NCBI RefSeq assembly: GCF_000247695.1
Contig: NW_004624781.1
Span: forward strand, 13,430,508 to 13,494,507
Reading direction: 5' to 3'
Origin: Heterocephalus glaber
Taxonomy: Eukaryota; Chordata; Mammalia; Rodentia; Bathyergidae
Length of the DNA stretch: 64,000 bases
Translations under genes and position numbers: made by a program
In this document: positions 10,010 through 22,099 of the stretch, in pieces
How the letters are laid out: every line of letters starts with the position of its first letter
Numbering within the stretch: the first letter of the stretch is position 1
Notes under the pieces: generated by a model
What the model was told of the DNA's origin: nothing
What the model saw: only the letters and a program-made list of their open reading frames with translations
Database searches by the model: none

Positions 10010-13000
10010 CCACCACTGTTCTGTTATTGGACATGGAGTTGGGAAGAGGTGCATTAGGCACATGACCAACTAGTGTTTCCACCATATGGCGCAATCCATG
10101 TAAAAACTCTAAGGACAGCGATAAAGTCAACTGTAGCACAATCATTAGGAACAGAGAAGTTTTAAGTATCTATTATTTCTAGTTTTAACGTAACTGATAA
10201 AAGTTTTATAATTTTACAATAATGGCCGTGTTTAAAAATCAGCCTTCAAAGTTCTTGAAAACTTAACAGTTGACTCTGTGAAGGGTTAAGGCTGTGATGT
10301 TCGGTGGGGAACATCTGCTCCCCAGCCATGTGGCTAGACATCTGACACCTAACTCCATCCTGGGGAGGCTCTTGTGCTCCTTTGCCTTAAATTTGAAGCA
10401 AGAAGGCCCTGCGTAGCTGGGACTCCAACCCACCTGTTGATTAGAAAGTCTCTGCATGCTGGACACTGGGCAGGAGTTTAACTTGGGTCTCCGCCCACCA
10501 CATGTGGAACTGAGTCATTCCAGGCAGAGCCAGCCAGAGGCACAGATGGTGCCCTGACCCTGCCTGGCCTGGGCTGGGCACTTCACGGAGCCCAAGCACA
10601 AGGTCTAGCTGCTCAGTGCTTCAGCCAGAAAGCCCAGCTTTCCGTTTTGGAAGTGCCGGCGTATAGCTGGCTCATACCCAGGACTGAAGCCAACTCAGGC
10701 TTCCCTAAGCCACTTGGCCTTGGTCTGGGAAGACAGTGCTCAGGGTCTGTGGCATCCTTGGGGCACGACTGACTGACCCACATGATGTTTTCTCTAAGGA
10801 AACCCATGCTCAGAGCCCTCCCCCCTCAGTGCCCAGGGAGGGACCTTGGAGACAAGTTATTTCTCTGCTAGTTGCTTCCAGCTCACTTGGAGCTGAAGAC
10901 AAACTGACTGAGGCATCTGTGTGAAACAGCAGGGAGACAGGTGCTTGAGTTGCTGGGCTGACTTCCCATCCCATCATGCTCTGCTGTGCAGCCTGAGGGG
11001 CCCCGATGTGCATGGTCAGGCGCATGTGTGCAGGGACACAGGATCTCTGGCCCTGCACCAGCAGGAGCATCCTTGCCTCTTGCCTGCCCCGATGTCTCAT
11101 GCCAGTCCTCCGTGCCTGGCTCACATGTTCTTCTTGAATCTCCTGGATCCTGCTCAGTCTGCTTTGGGTAAAGCTCATCTTACCTAGAGTGTGGGTGTTT
11201 TCCACAAACCAGCCAGAGGTCCCACCTGTCACCCGTAGTCATCTATCCAGGGTGAGTGTCTGGCTGGACTCCTTTCTGGAACATTTGCTCGCGGTATGAG
11301 AGAAGGCATAGTCTCTCTGGAAAGAAATCTGGGACTCGCCAGTGCCATTGTGGAGCCAACTAAGGAGGAGGAGAATGGAGAAAGAGGCACAGGGAAGCGA
11401 GGACAGAGCGAGGATGAAGGGCCGTGGTGTCTTTGTTAGGGTCATAGATCTAGCTGTACCTGAGTTTATACTCTGGACATTGCAATTATATGAGGAAATA
11501 CTTTTCCCTTTTTGCTTAAGTTCGTTTGAGTTGGATTTCTGTCCTTGGGACCCAAGGTCCCCTCTGATCCATTCACTGGGTATTCTTTCTTGCTCCTTAT
11601 CTCTAAATACATTGACTTTCCTCTGTCTCCAGCACACTACGGTCACCCTGGGCCTGGGTCCCTGTCAGAGTTGGAGCCTTTGACTGTTCTGGGGGCGTCT
11701 GTATCCCAAGTGATGACTTTTGAAGTCCATCAGTCTGTGGTTGGGAGGTCTGGGCAGCCTGGCTTTGTGCACAATGGTTCATTCCAGCACACTTGCTGGT
11801 AGAAGAAGGCAGGGCTGAAAAGCTACAATCCTGGCCCTTTTATGACATATAATGTAGGGCCCCTGTGCAGAGCAAAATCTGTCACCTGTCTCCAAGGGCC
11901 TTGTGCTCAACATGAAACTCCTGGCATCTTCAGCCTGTACCGTTTTATTGCTCTGGGCTCAATTTCTCAGGAGCCCTCACTGCTGTAGGGAAAATTTCTT
12001 AGGGACCACTGGTGTGAACTAGCAGCGCACCTGACTTATTAACACCCAACTTTCACCCAAGTTCCCCAAACACCAGGGTGGCGGGAGCCTGACGTATCGG
12101 TAACTCGAGCTTCCAGCTGACCTAGTTGTAGGCAGATCATCAATGGCTTGGTGGTCTGACTCATGTAGCACATCAGTGCATTTCCAAAATTGAGTCAGAT
12201 TTACAGCTTCTTGGTGGAAATTGGCTCTAATTGAAGATTTTACAGGAAAAGATTTAAGTTGCACATTCCCTAGTGTAATCAGAGTTTTCTTTAAGCTGGT
12301 GCTGTTTTTCCCCACGGTGCTGCACAATGGGGCAGGCCATTGTCCCCATTCATGGCCTTTAATATTTCCCATTTCTGTTCTAAGTGGGTCCTCAGGTGGA
12401 CCCAGGATCAGAATGGTACCAGTGCATGTTTCTAGGTCCTCCCTTAGGCCACCGAGCCAGGAGCTCTGGAGAGGCTCAGCAACTGTGCTGTAGCAGGTTC
12501 TCCCCAGGATTTGGATGCCGGACCTTGTCTGAGACTGATTGGGCCCACACGGTTCAGTCTCTGCATCAGTTTCCATACCCCGACCACAACGCAAAGGGCC
12601 AGAAGGATTCAGGAGGGGCCACCTATTCTCCTGGACCAAGCTCCTTGGGAGTCTCAACCCTGGCCCAGGGACAGTTGTGCTGCTAAGGTGCAAAGGGTCT
12701 CTCCAGATTGTCACACTGGTGACCCTGGCCTAAGGAGACACTGGCTCCTCTTGTCATTGCTGCAGAGCCTCAGAGAACATAGGGACATCTGAGAGACAGC
12801 TCATCATGCCACCAAACAACACAGCAGGCAATGGGACACAAACATCTCCAAGGAGAGAAACAGGAAGATCCAGGCCTCCTAGTAACCACTGGAATAGGAA
12901 GCCACATTCATCTTTCAAGGTAAATAGCAGTCAGTCGCAGGGCCGAGGAGCCTTTCCAACAATGGCTAACCTACCCCGACAGATGATGACACTTGCATCT

Positions 13001-13395
13001 CAATTTCCCTTTTAACTCGAAGCCACTGAGTGGGAAAGGAGAGAGGTTTCCTCTGCCACAGATCCTACTGGTGCAGGCCAGGAAACATGGCTGGCGCTAA
13101 CTGATGGGCTGCAACGCGCTCTAACACTGCGTTTCCTAGACAGGAGCCATGGAGGCCAGGCCACATGGAGATGGGAAGATGCGGGGCCGGGAGGCTCCCG
13201 GGGCAGCTAATGGTCCCTTCTTCCCTGGGTTCCCATCTCAGACTCCGGTGGGGTCCCTCTGCTTCTCTCTCAGCAGTGCTCCCATCATGAGTGGCCTCTG
13301 TCTTTGGGGCAGGGAGGACAAGAGCTTCCCCCACTTGGTATCTGTCGAGTCTGGGACTGCAGGTATCTGCTCACACTCCTGCTCTGCCAACTGGA
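10010..13395. other. Long single-copy-looking stretch, no gene
   Basis: No named repeat is recognised across about 3.4 kb. Composition is moderately GC-rich. Frames up to about 230 codons exist on the minus strand (12019-12714), but they overlap plus-strand frames of similar size and show no recognisable domain, so I treat them as chance. The low repeat content makes this one of the better places to look for conserved noncoding sequence. Confidence 0.45.
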
Positions 13396-13399
13396 AAGG

Positions 13400-13585
13400 G
13401 CCTTCAGTTACCACGTACTGACTGCTGGCCAGACACTGCTGAGTGCTCTGGGGCCAATGATCTGGCACCTTATGGACTGTGTGACTCTGGGCCGGTCACT
13501 TGCCCTCTTTACACTTACTTTCCCTCTTAAAAACAGGGATGATGACAGCACCCTTGTTCTAGGGTTGCAGGGCAGTAAATGGGAA
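13400..13585 (+). repeat. MIR SINE
   Basis: Core motifs are seen in order: 'TGCTGGCCAGACACTGCTGA' near the start, 'GTGTGACTCTGGGCCGGTCA' and 'CTTGCCCTCTTTACACTTAC', then 'TTAAAAACAGGGATGATGAC'. Diverged but well ordered. Confidence 0.7.
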
Positions 13586-13589
13586 TTCT

Positions 13590-14490
13590 GGGAAGGCAGA
13601 ATTCGCCTCACCTGCCCCTCCATGTGATGTCAGGCTCCTGTGTTCCTACAGCCCGAGCACCTGTGGTCCAGCTGAGGTCTCCTCCCCAGAGAGGGAAGTC
13701 GTCTTATTTGCCTTGGCTTTCCAGCCCTGGGCACAGAGTCTAGGCAATGTATAAGAGTGAGGAAGGAAAGAGGGGATTGCAGGGTGAGCCCGAGAACCCC
13801 GGGCCCTGAGCTGACAAGACGAGGCCAGGGTCCCTGAGCAGGGAGGTAACAAGTGCTTTCACCCAGCTGGGTGGGGAGCTCAGAGACCTTTGTCAGAGAG
13901 GAAGGAAGGGCTGTGAACAGCTGCCAGCCTTCTGACCACGTCCCGGGCCCCCAGAGTCACACAGCTATTCAGCGACAAAGTTTGGGCCGTGTAACTCTTG
14001 GCTGAAGTTTACTATTGTGGGCAGTGTCTGACGCACACTGGGAATTTGCTGCAAAGTCTTGGGTCTGGTGAGATCAAAATAATTAGGGGAAACAGGAGGC
14101 AGGGAAGGGAAAGTAGCCCCGGGCAACTGTCAGGTCCTAATCTCCCAGGTTGTACCCCTGCCCCAGTGTCCCTGCCCATGCTTCCAGAACCGGTTAATTC
14201 TCTCCCCAGCTCTCTCCAGACTTCGCCTGGCCCTGTGAGTCCTGGCACGAGACATTCGGCTGTGTCAGCCAGTCTCCTCACATGTAAAACATGAAGAATT
14301 CAGCCACTGGAAGCCACATGCTAGACGTAGTAATAAAGCCTACGAGGCTGGATATGGTTCAAAGGGTTTCATTGCCTTTGTATTTCTTTCTGTTCCTGGC
14401 TCCTCTGGGTGATTCTCCCAGTGAGAATGCTAACAGGGGCTGATTACTCCTCCCCCAGGAGATGAGGTGCAACCCACTGGCCTTGGGAAT
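13590..14490. other. Single-copy-looking sequence with a MIR scrap
   Basis: A short antisense MIR-core-like piece ('AGAGTCACACAGCTATTCAG') lies at 13950-13975. Nothing else is recognised. Confidence 0.4.
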
Positions 14491-14560
14491 GCTGTTTCTC
14501 AAAGTGTGGTTCGGGGACCGGGACCCTTGTCAGACACGCACAGCTTGGAGCCCATCGGGG
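14491..14560 (-). repeat. MER5A-like hAT fragment
   Basis: 'TTTCTCAAAGTGTGGTTCGG' followed by 'GGACCGGGACCC' matches the terminal region of MER5A in antisense. The remainder is lost or too diverged. Confidence 0.55.
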
Positions 14561-14599
14561 GCTGCTGCACACGCTACCCATGTCTTGCGAATGTGCTCT

Positions 14600-16800
14600 G
14601 ATTGGTTGTTCAGCATAAGTCTCAAGTTCATCGGTTTACATAGGGGTTTACTTCTCCTGCAAAGGTGCCTGCTTAGGTATTTACTAATACTTAGTTATAA
14701 TTTATATTATCATTTATTTTAAGTATTAATGTCAATAATAGTATTTATTATATTTAATTCTACTTTAGTATTATTATTTTATAATTTAATACGTCCACAG
14801 TGTGTTACAATGGATGTACCAAATGCGTCCACCTGGCTAATGATCTTAACTAGGGCTTATTCTTGTGGTAGAGCTTATATTACGAGGATTCTGAAAAATC
14901 ATGCTAAGCCTTATTTTCCAGTTGGGTCTTATTCTTGGGGAACTAAGGGAGAAGTTTACAAATGTTTAAGACCAGCCATGAAGAGTTGCAGAGTATCTCA
15001 ACCTATCTTCTTGTGTATCAGAACAGCCAGTGGGGTCTGTCCTAGTTGCCTCATTGCTGGTGTCTTAACGGAGGTCACCTGAGGAGAAGGTGACATAGCT
15101 GTATCTCCAGGTCTACACGTCAGATCGGGTCTTTAGACGTCACATCCTGTTCTCTCACTCAGGAGCCCATGATTATTTCCACTGAGCCTGGTCCCTTGCC
15201 AGGCCTGATGTAGAGCTAGCAGTCTGTCCTTCCAGCCCGGCTCTGTCCTGGGGCACCAGCCACCATGCCAGTCTCCTTTTAGGCTCTGCCAGGGTGTGGG
15301 CAGGGCAGGCAGGTATGCTGGAGGGCAGGCAGCTGGCCTGGCGACCTTTCTCTTGGCTGAGCTGGGGTGAGTCTGGAAATGCGCTGGCTGAAGGTGGCAG
15401 TGTGTGTGGGAAAAACACCTCTTAACACAGAGCCTGCGTGTTGGGCTCCCATTGTGCAGGTGCAGGCTGGTGCGTGCTGGGGATGTGTTTTCACTTACCC
15501 ACAACACCAGCCCCTTTGGTTTCCGGCCAGCAATTGCCTGTGCTTCATCACCCTGCTGAAAGGGCCTGCTGCCCTGTGCTCTGCCCAGCACCCCGCTAGC
15601 TGCCAGCTGGCTCCAGGCTCCTTGGTGGAGCCCTGGCTTCCTGGACCCTTCAGCAAAGGCCCCCTATTTGGGCCATGTGGACTTACTTCTCTCTTTCCAA
15701 TCTCATGGATATGTATGAGGCTCTTTTCTAACTCTGAAGCCCTTTCTCCCAGAGTTGCTGCAGTTCCACAGAACAAAGGTGATCAGCCACACTCACAGTG
15801 TCCCCTGTACCTGGCCCAGGACCCCAGCCAGGGCAGGGCTGTGCAGCACGCTTGATGGGCCTGATAGGATGACCGAGACTGTTGCTGGAGAGAGGATCTT
15901 TAGAGAGGTGATCAAATGAAGTGAAGTCAAATTCAATGCTTAGGTTCAATGTTGACCTTACAGAAAATTTGATTTGGTTCTCATCCAGTTTGGCTCAAAA
16001 CCACAAGCATGGAAAGAACTAAGTCCGTGCACCGAGGTAGCACTGTATTTCTGACTCATCTGAGCCTCAGACTCCAGCCTGAGTGTGCACACCCTGCTTA
16101 TCCCGGCCACTGGGTGGTCTCCCAGATGTGAGGTCCCCACCTCCCCTCCGGAGACCCTTCTTGGCTTCTCCCTGCTTTGACATCACCCTTCTCTCTGTGT
16201 GTACGAAGGCAGTGGCCAGGACACGAACATGACACGGAAAGAGCACTAATCGTGGAACAGTGGCAAGAAGATGTGTGTCCCAGGCAGGGAGGAGATTCCT
16301 CAGGTGTTGTGTTGATATCACAAAGCCACAGAGAAGTGGCTGAGGTCCAGCTCAGTTCATCACTACCGTCCTGAACCTCGAGGATTCCTGGGAGCCCCTT
16401 TCAAATGTCCTTGGCTACTTTAAAATGGGCCCAGAGTGGCTACTCCTTCCTTTGGGTTGCTGCACCAGTGCTCACATTCACGTGTCTCACCTGACTTGGA
16501 CCACCGGGTGCTGTGATAGTTTCAGACGCGAGGGGACCAGGATTTTGTCCTTCTGAGCCACCGAGGCTGCTCCCGCCTGCCGCTCAGAGTTGGTTAAGGC
16601 GAGCATCACCTCCAGTTAGAAGCAGCCAGAATGTGTCCCTGGCCCCATCAGCAGCGACATCCTCAGAGGGACACTGCCGAAGGCTAAGGTACTCTGGTGG
16701 CCCCTCGGGTCACAGCAGCTGCACTGGAAATCAGCACCAGTGAGCCGCAGTGGGACCTAGGTCACCCTCAAGCCAGTCCACATTTCCGCAGAGCCTGCAG
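14600..16800. other. Single-copy-looking sequence; AT-rich core at 14.68-14.79 kb
   Basis: The 14680-14790 segment is strongly AT-rich, dominated by TTA/TAT. The rest is GC-richer with no repeat or gene recognised. Frames at 15133-15855 overlap on both strands and show no known domain. Confidence 0.45.
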
Positions 16801-16809
16801 GGCGAGTTC

Positions 16810-17000
16810 TCAGGCTAGCTGGAGAGCTGTGGGTTTGGAGTCCGACAGGCCTGGCTGAGAATCCTGTCATTTCATTACCCTGAGCCCCAAGTGTCCCCAT
16901 CTGTAAAACCCAGATAATAAAACCTGTCCTAGAGAGTGGTTTGCATGGATTAAGTGAAATAAATAGGCACAGCACTTGGCACATGAAAAGGTTCTTAAAA
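16810..17000 (+). repeat. MIR SINE
   Basis: Motifs in order: 'GTTTGGAGTCCGACAGGCCT', 'TCCCCATCTGTAAAACCCAG', 'ATAATAAAACCTGTCCTAGA', 'GCATGGATTAAGTGAAATAA' and 'GGCACAGCACTTGGCACATG'. This is one of the best-preserved MIR copies in the window. Confidence 0.85.
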
Positions 17001-18380
17001 ATAGTAGTTGCTATTCCATATATCTTGATTCCACTCCATGACAGCAGTGTAAGAGCTCTCTTCCAAAAAGCATCAAGTGTATATTTTTACAGTCAGCATT
17101 TGATTCCAAAATGATATGCGCCAGAGGGTTCTTACAGAATTGCACTTCCTGTGTCTGGGGGCCTGCACTCCCGAAGGCAGCTGCATGAACGAAGGTGAGG
17201 TCAGGAAAGAGCCTCTCAGTTAAAGTGGGCTGAACTCTTCTTGCTTCCATCCTTCTCTTTCCCAGCCATGTTTAAGTGCAGATTCGGGGGGAGGTTAGAC
17301 CTGCGGCTTGGTCGGGGCAATGACAACCACCCACACCATCCCGTGTGACACCCAGGTGAGATCAGAGGTAAAGGGATTCACCTGGGCTGTGTCACCATCT
17401 GTGCATAGATGGCAGGAGACTTCGGATTGAATTGCTTGAATTTCCTGGCCAGAGAACCAGGAAACAGCACAAGAAAACCAGGGCAGCCAGGCCACAGGGT
17501 TACCGCAGAACCTAGACAGCGCCCACAGAATCCAGCCACACGCAGAGAGGAGGCCACTCAGACCAAACACATAGTGGCAACTTCCCCTCTCTGACCGATC
17601 AGCACCAGTTCAGCCTGTTCTAATCTCCTCACCTGCCCCATCCCGGCTGATTAAGCACTAACTAGTTAACAACCAGCAGTTACTAGATTATTGTGATATC
17701 CGGTCACTCAGCTGCCATCCCTCCTGGCAGAATCCACGCCAGAACCGCTCGACCTTCCTTAGCCTCACCCTGTCTCCTAGGCTGCCTCTTCAACTCTGTC
17801 CACTCGGGACACTCAGGGCTTCTCTGGGGCGCCTTCTCCCTGTTTGCACTGAGCTACAGAAACCTCCCTTGCTTTAACACCTGCCCAACATTGATATTCT
17901 AAGAATCTGGTGACACAGAGCTGGTAGGGACGAATTTTCAAGGCTGAAATTGCTGTTGGTTGATAAGCTAGTATGATGCAGAATTTCCAAACACTTCTCT
18001 TTTCAGTCTCAGAAGAAAGGATTTTGTGATGGAAGATAAGTGTTCAAGCTCCACAGTGTGTTCCTGCTTTGGTTTCACCATCTAAAGCTCTCCTGGGATT
18101 TGGTGTTTGGAGGAGCAATTAACAAGAATGCTTCAGAGACTGGCCCAGGGCGCTGGCCTGCATGGGAGGCAGAGCTGAAGGTTTCTTGGGTGCAGGGCCA
18201 GGGAGGGTTGCACAGCTGGTGAGCCCCACCCAAGCTTTCTTTGGCTGACATCGCTCCCCACGCACAGGCATGGCCGGAGATCAGGCTATCAGCCAGCAAG
18301 TGCCCTTCCCTGGGTGTCTCCAATTTCACTCTCATTTTCAAACCTCCATGTCGAGGCTTTGGGTTAGACTTCTCCTTCTT
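17001..18380. other. Single-copy-looking sequence, no gene
   Basis: No repeat family or gene recognised. Composition is uniform and no exon candidate can be defended. Confidence 0.45.
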
Positions 18381-18382
18381 CA

Positions 18383-18585
18383 AGGTTTAATTCAAGTTCC
18401 ACCTCCTCTGTGAAGCCTTCTGGGCTTCGTACATAATATCATTTGCACACTTCTTAGGTTGAAATTATGTGCCCCCCCACACCCCTGCAGGGGATTGGAA
18501 ACTCCCTGGCAAATGGAATTGTGCTATTTTTTGGTACTGACCATGGGGCTGGTACACAGCACGTGGCTAATGAATGCTGTCTTTT
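18383..18585 (+). repeat. L2 LINE 3' relic
   Basis: 'TCAAGTTCCACCTCCTCTGT', then 'GAAGCCTTCTGGG', is a classic L2 3' pattern. 'GGTACACAGCACGTGGCTAA' near 18550 resembles the L2 terminal 'GGCACATAGTAGGTGCTCAA' motif. Confidence 0.5.
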
Positions 18586-19145
18586 GGTGCTGCTTATCTT
18601 GTTATATGTTTTTCACCATACTGGTTTCTTTTGGGACCCAAGGCTGGAACGTTTGTCACCAGAAAGCTCTTCCCCACCAAGGAAAGGCCAGTCTTGGTCA
18701 GCTGAGAAGTCCCTGGCCCTGTCCAGCTGGTAATGCCCAGCTCATGTGAAAAGAATTTCCCTGATCACATTTTCAGGCGGCCAAGGCATAGTTCAGAGTG
18801 GAAGGTGAATCAGCCACCACAGTGACTTCTCACATTTCAAGGGAGTCTTGCCTTGGAAATTTTTATTCACAAACTGCTTCACTACACTAAAAAAAATTTA
18901 CAAAAGAACTGCTTTATTTTCAGCATGCTGATGTCTGGTTTTGGAAGAATGCATTTTCTTGAATGTCTTGGATTAAGAACAATGTAAACCGAGGGAAGTG
19001 GCCATCCAGAGGCCCTCAATGAGGACCCGGGTGCCTCCTCCTCAGCGCCTTGGAGGCCATCTTGCTTCTGTGGGGAGAGACAAGGCCTCCTGGGCCTGGA
19101 AGCCAGGCGGCTCCATCTTGGCTCTTCCACTCACTGTTTGTGTTT
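18586..19145. other. Single-copy-looking sequence
   Basis: No gene or repeat recognised. An A-rich patch lies at 18888-18906. Confidence 0.4.
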
Positions 19146-19149
19146 TCCT

Positions 19150-19325
19150 AGTGGTTCTCTGTGGGTCCAGGGCCCGCAGAACCACTGGGAACTTGTCAGA
19201 AATGCTAATTTCCAGGCCCACGGAGCCTGCAGCTCTGCCCACACCCCGGCCCACCACGAGCTTCCTGCACCTGAAGCCTCCAGAGCCCGTGCCCCTCCCA
19301 GCCCGCCCCAGGTCACCACTTTGAA
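19150..19325 (-). repeat. MER5A-like hAT relic
   Basis: 'TAGTGGTTCTCTGTGGGTCC' at the left end, 'CTGGGAACTTGTCAGAAATG' and 'CTAATTTCCAGGCCCACGGA' match MER5A in antisense order. 'CCACTTTGAAG' at the right could be the opposite end. An A/T run follows. Confidence 0.6.
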
Positions 19326-19574
19326 GCAAATGTTTTTTTTTAAAAAAATTCAAATCATTAAAGTAAATATACCATATGCATACAGTGGTCAAACATTGCA
19401 TAACATTCGGAGGACACAGAAACTCAGAAGCTGGTGACCTGCAAACATCTGTGTATATTTTCTTCTGACCCTTTTTTTCTCCCACACAGTGGTAACCACA
19501 GGACATACATGGTCAAGTGTATTGCTTTTTTCTCATTTAACAGCGGAACACAAATACTGCTTAGTGTTGTGAGG

Positions 19575-19925
19575 ATGTGTTTTCGCGAGAGTTATGTTTC
19601 TAGGCCACACAGCACCGCGTGGGGTGCCCCGCTGTCGGCCCCCAGGTCCTACCCCTGCCCTTGACTCTCCCTGCTCCTCAGCCCTGCCCCGCGCGGGGAA
19701 AGCTATCACTGTGTCCGGAAACAGAGTTTAACGGAGGAAATGTTGCTCAGCCCCCAGTCACGGCCTGTCCAGGGTCATCCCGAGCCCCCATGATCCTCGG
19801 GCCTAACTTCGCTCCTGGACCTCGCCGCCACGTGGCCATGCTGGGAACTGCACCCCCCCACCTTGTTCTGCTCCTGCGGTTCTCCCCTGGGGCGAATTAA
19901 AGAACGAGGCCCAAATCCCGGGTCC
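19575..19925. promoter_or_regulatory. CpG-dense segment (possible weak CpG island)
   Basis: By hand I count roughly 22 CpG dinucleotides in about 350 bases at roughly 58% G+C, including TTTCGCGAGAG, CACCGCG and CCCCGCGCGGGG. That is close to four fifths of random expectation, far above the usual depleted mammalian background. It might be a small unmethylated regulatory element. No transcript or exon is evident, so function is inference. Confidence 0.35.
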
Positions 19926-20356
19926 CTGTGACAGGCAGGCTGATGCCAGGTGTCTGTCCTGTCCAGGGGAGATGCCCTAGGAGTGCTGTAGACTGCTGGG
20001 CTGTAGGGCCAGGAAGTGTGGCTAGGGGTTGGGCTTCTTGCGGAGGAGAGAGCTGTCCGTCAAACAGTTACAGTAGCCCCTGCGCCCCACTCGGAATGTC
20101 CTCGCCAGGCTGTGGGGCTCCCTTAGGAGGATCAGGACCCCCCAACACCCACCACTGCCCTGAGTTAAGGGCCCTTCGCTAAACGGAGAGTGCCCTGGGG
20201 CCCGCAATACGCTTTTTTCCTGAACCCCACCATTTTTGTTCGCAAAAGTTTCTGGAAGTTTTAATGGCAGATATTTAAAACAATGCTTGGGTAGAGGGCA
20301 CTGGAGTTGGTTCCAGTTTACTGCGGTTTAACCGGTAATTGCTATCAACACTTTTC

Positions 20357-20428
20357 AGTGTGTGTGCGTGTGTGTGTGTGCGCGTGCGTGCGTGTGTGTG
20401 TGTGTGTGTGTGTATGTAAGTGTGTGTG
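20357..20428. repeat. (TG)n microsatellite with CG interruptions
   Basis: An alternating purine-pyrimidine tract of TG repeats with several CG steps and one TATG interruption. Such tracts are length-polymorphic and can adopt Z-DNA. Confidence 0.95.
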
Positions 20429-20832
20429 CACTTCTTCCTGGATGGCCTACTTTTGGAAGGTATGCCTTCATCAGCTCTATGTCTCTGTTTCTGCACAAGG
20501 AAAGGCTCATATCTTTGCTCCTTCGAGGTCCTGTAAACACCGCCTCCTCCCAGGAGCCACTGCGTGCCCACAGTTGACAGTGGTCTCTGCCTCTCTGTTC
20601 CTCTCCGGAGGGACTCATGCCATTCCATGCCCAGTTGACACAAGTGGACATATGCACGTCCCACACCTCCCCTCGCTCAGTGGTCTCCCTCGCATTGTAT
20701 TTGACCCACAGGAAGAGCATTTAACACCCTTCTGCTCCATAAGACAAAATTATTCTCAGTAATATTTATGCCAAAATCGGTAATCACTATTTTCGTGGAT
20801 CATTCTTTAATTTTAAAGCAATGAAGAATTGG

Positions 20833-20976
20833 TTTTTGAGACAAGGTCTCCTTGCTATGTAATTTAGGCTGACTGTGAACTCACTATGTAGCCAAGGCTG
20901 GCCTTGAACTTGCAGTAATCCTCCTGACTCAGCCTCCTGAGTGCTGAGATTACAGGCATGTGCCACCATGCCTGGC
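20833..20976 (-). mobile_element. B1 SINE (antisense)
   Basis: Read on the minus strand it starts 'GCCAGGCATGGTGGCACATG' and 'CCTGTAATCTCAGCACTCAG', and contains the duplicated 'CAAGGCCAGCCTTGGCTACA' type unit. It ends 'GAGACCTTGTCTCAAAAACC'. It is a complete-length B1 monomer without an ID half. Confidence 0.9.
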
Positions 20977-20999
20977 TACAGTGAACAATTTTAAAAGAA

Positions 21000-22001
21000 T
21001 AAATTTCACCTTTCAGATGCAATAACAATATTTCCTGCAAGAACTCAAGTTTTTGCTTTCCAAACCAAGCCTTCTGCCTCACAGTGCACAATGTTTTTAT
21101 TTTTATTGCTTTACACTTTAAACATAGACAGAAACTTTCGGGGGATCACATGGGTGACAGAACTGAAGCCACTCAAGTTCTCTGCTTTTGTCTTTACAAG
21201 CACTATGCTGTCGGTTTCTCCTGTCTCCTGTCTAAACTCAGGAGCCGGGACTGAGCATGCCAGGGTCGGAGACGCAAGGTGTCCCCAGGTGAGACAGAAG
21301 AACGCTGAGTCAGGACCCTCGCTCCTGCAGGGGGCACATGGGCTGGGCTGTGTGTGTCAGGCCGGTGCACAGATGGGGGTTCCTTCAGTCAGTGTCCAGG
21401 TAGAAGACAATAGTTATTAAACCATGGATAATAAACATGTATAATTTGATAGATATATTTAACTAAAACTCCACAGTAACCATAGAAGTTCTTCAGAAAT
21501 TAAACCAAAAAATCTGTCTTTGTTGAGGAGCTTTTATCACTAACATTATAATGAAAGCTAGACTAACTTTTGCTTCTAATGATGTGTTTAAATTTTGTAG
21601 TGACAAAACCCTCCTTATTTCTGGCTTCTGGGGCTGCTAGCTGCGACCTCACCGGGTAGAGGGCATGGTGACGAGGACCAGTTGCCCAAAGCAGCATTTC
21701 TCAGCTCCCTGGGGTTCACAAGGATGTGTCCCCTTCCTATGAGGGGGCAGAGTTTCTACATAGATGCCACAGAAAATGACACATAGCAAAGGATTAAATA
21801 CAGAAACAGGTAAGAGAATCCAGCCATCTTCAGTAAACCACCCAACCCAGGAGTTTGCAAAATTTCTTTGTAAAACAGTATCATTCTTCCGACTCATTTT
21901 TTGGTTATTATTTGGAAAATACAATGTATTTTTCATAAAGCCATGTTACGTAGGTTAACAAGTGGTGGCTTTGTTACTCTTACTTCAAAAAGTATTGATG
22001 A
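21000..22001. other. Single-copy-looking, AT-rich sequence
   Basis: No gene or repeat recognised. It ends at the duplicated target of the next SINE. Confidence 0.45.
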
Positions 22002-22085
22002 GGGGGCCAGGGATTTAGCTCAGTGGTTTTGCCGCCTGCTGTGCAAGCTCAAGGACCTGAGTTTGATCCCCAGTACCAAAAAAAA
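22002..22085 (+). mobile_element. ID-type tRNA-derived SINE
   Basis: It has the tRNA-like 5' end 'GGCCAGGGATTTAGCTCAGT', an anticodon-arm segment CCTGCTGTGCAAG and a B box 'GAGTTTGATCCC', then CAGTACC and an A-tail. It is flanked by target-site duplications AAAGTATTGATGA, left at 21989-22001 and right at 22087-22099. The pol III A and B boxes are present. It is a young insertion judging by the intact duplication. Confidence 0.95.
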
Positions 22086-22099
22086 AAAAGTATTGATGA

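Noticed and set aside
12019..12714. 231-codon minus-strand open frame
   Set aside because: No recognisable domain, no splice context, and several overlapping plus-strand frames near 90-100 codons argue for chance.
22002..22085. Possible functional tRNA gene
   Set aside because: A and B boxes are present, but the acceptor stem does not close, an A-tail and target-site duplication follow, and many near-identical copies occur. It is a SINE.
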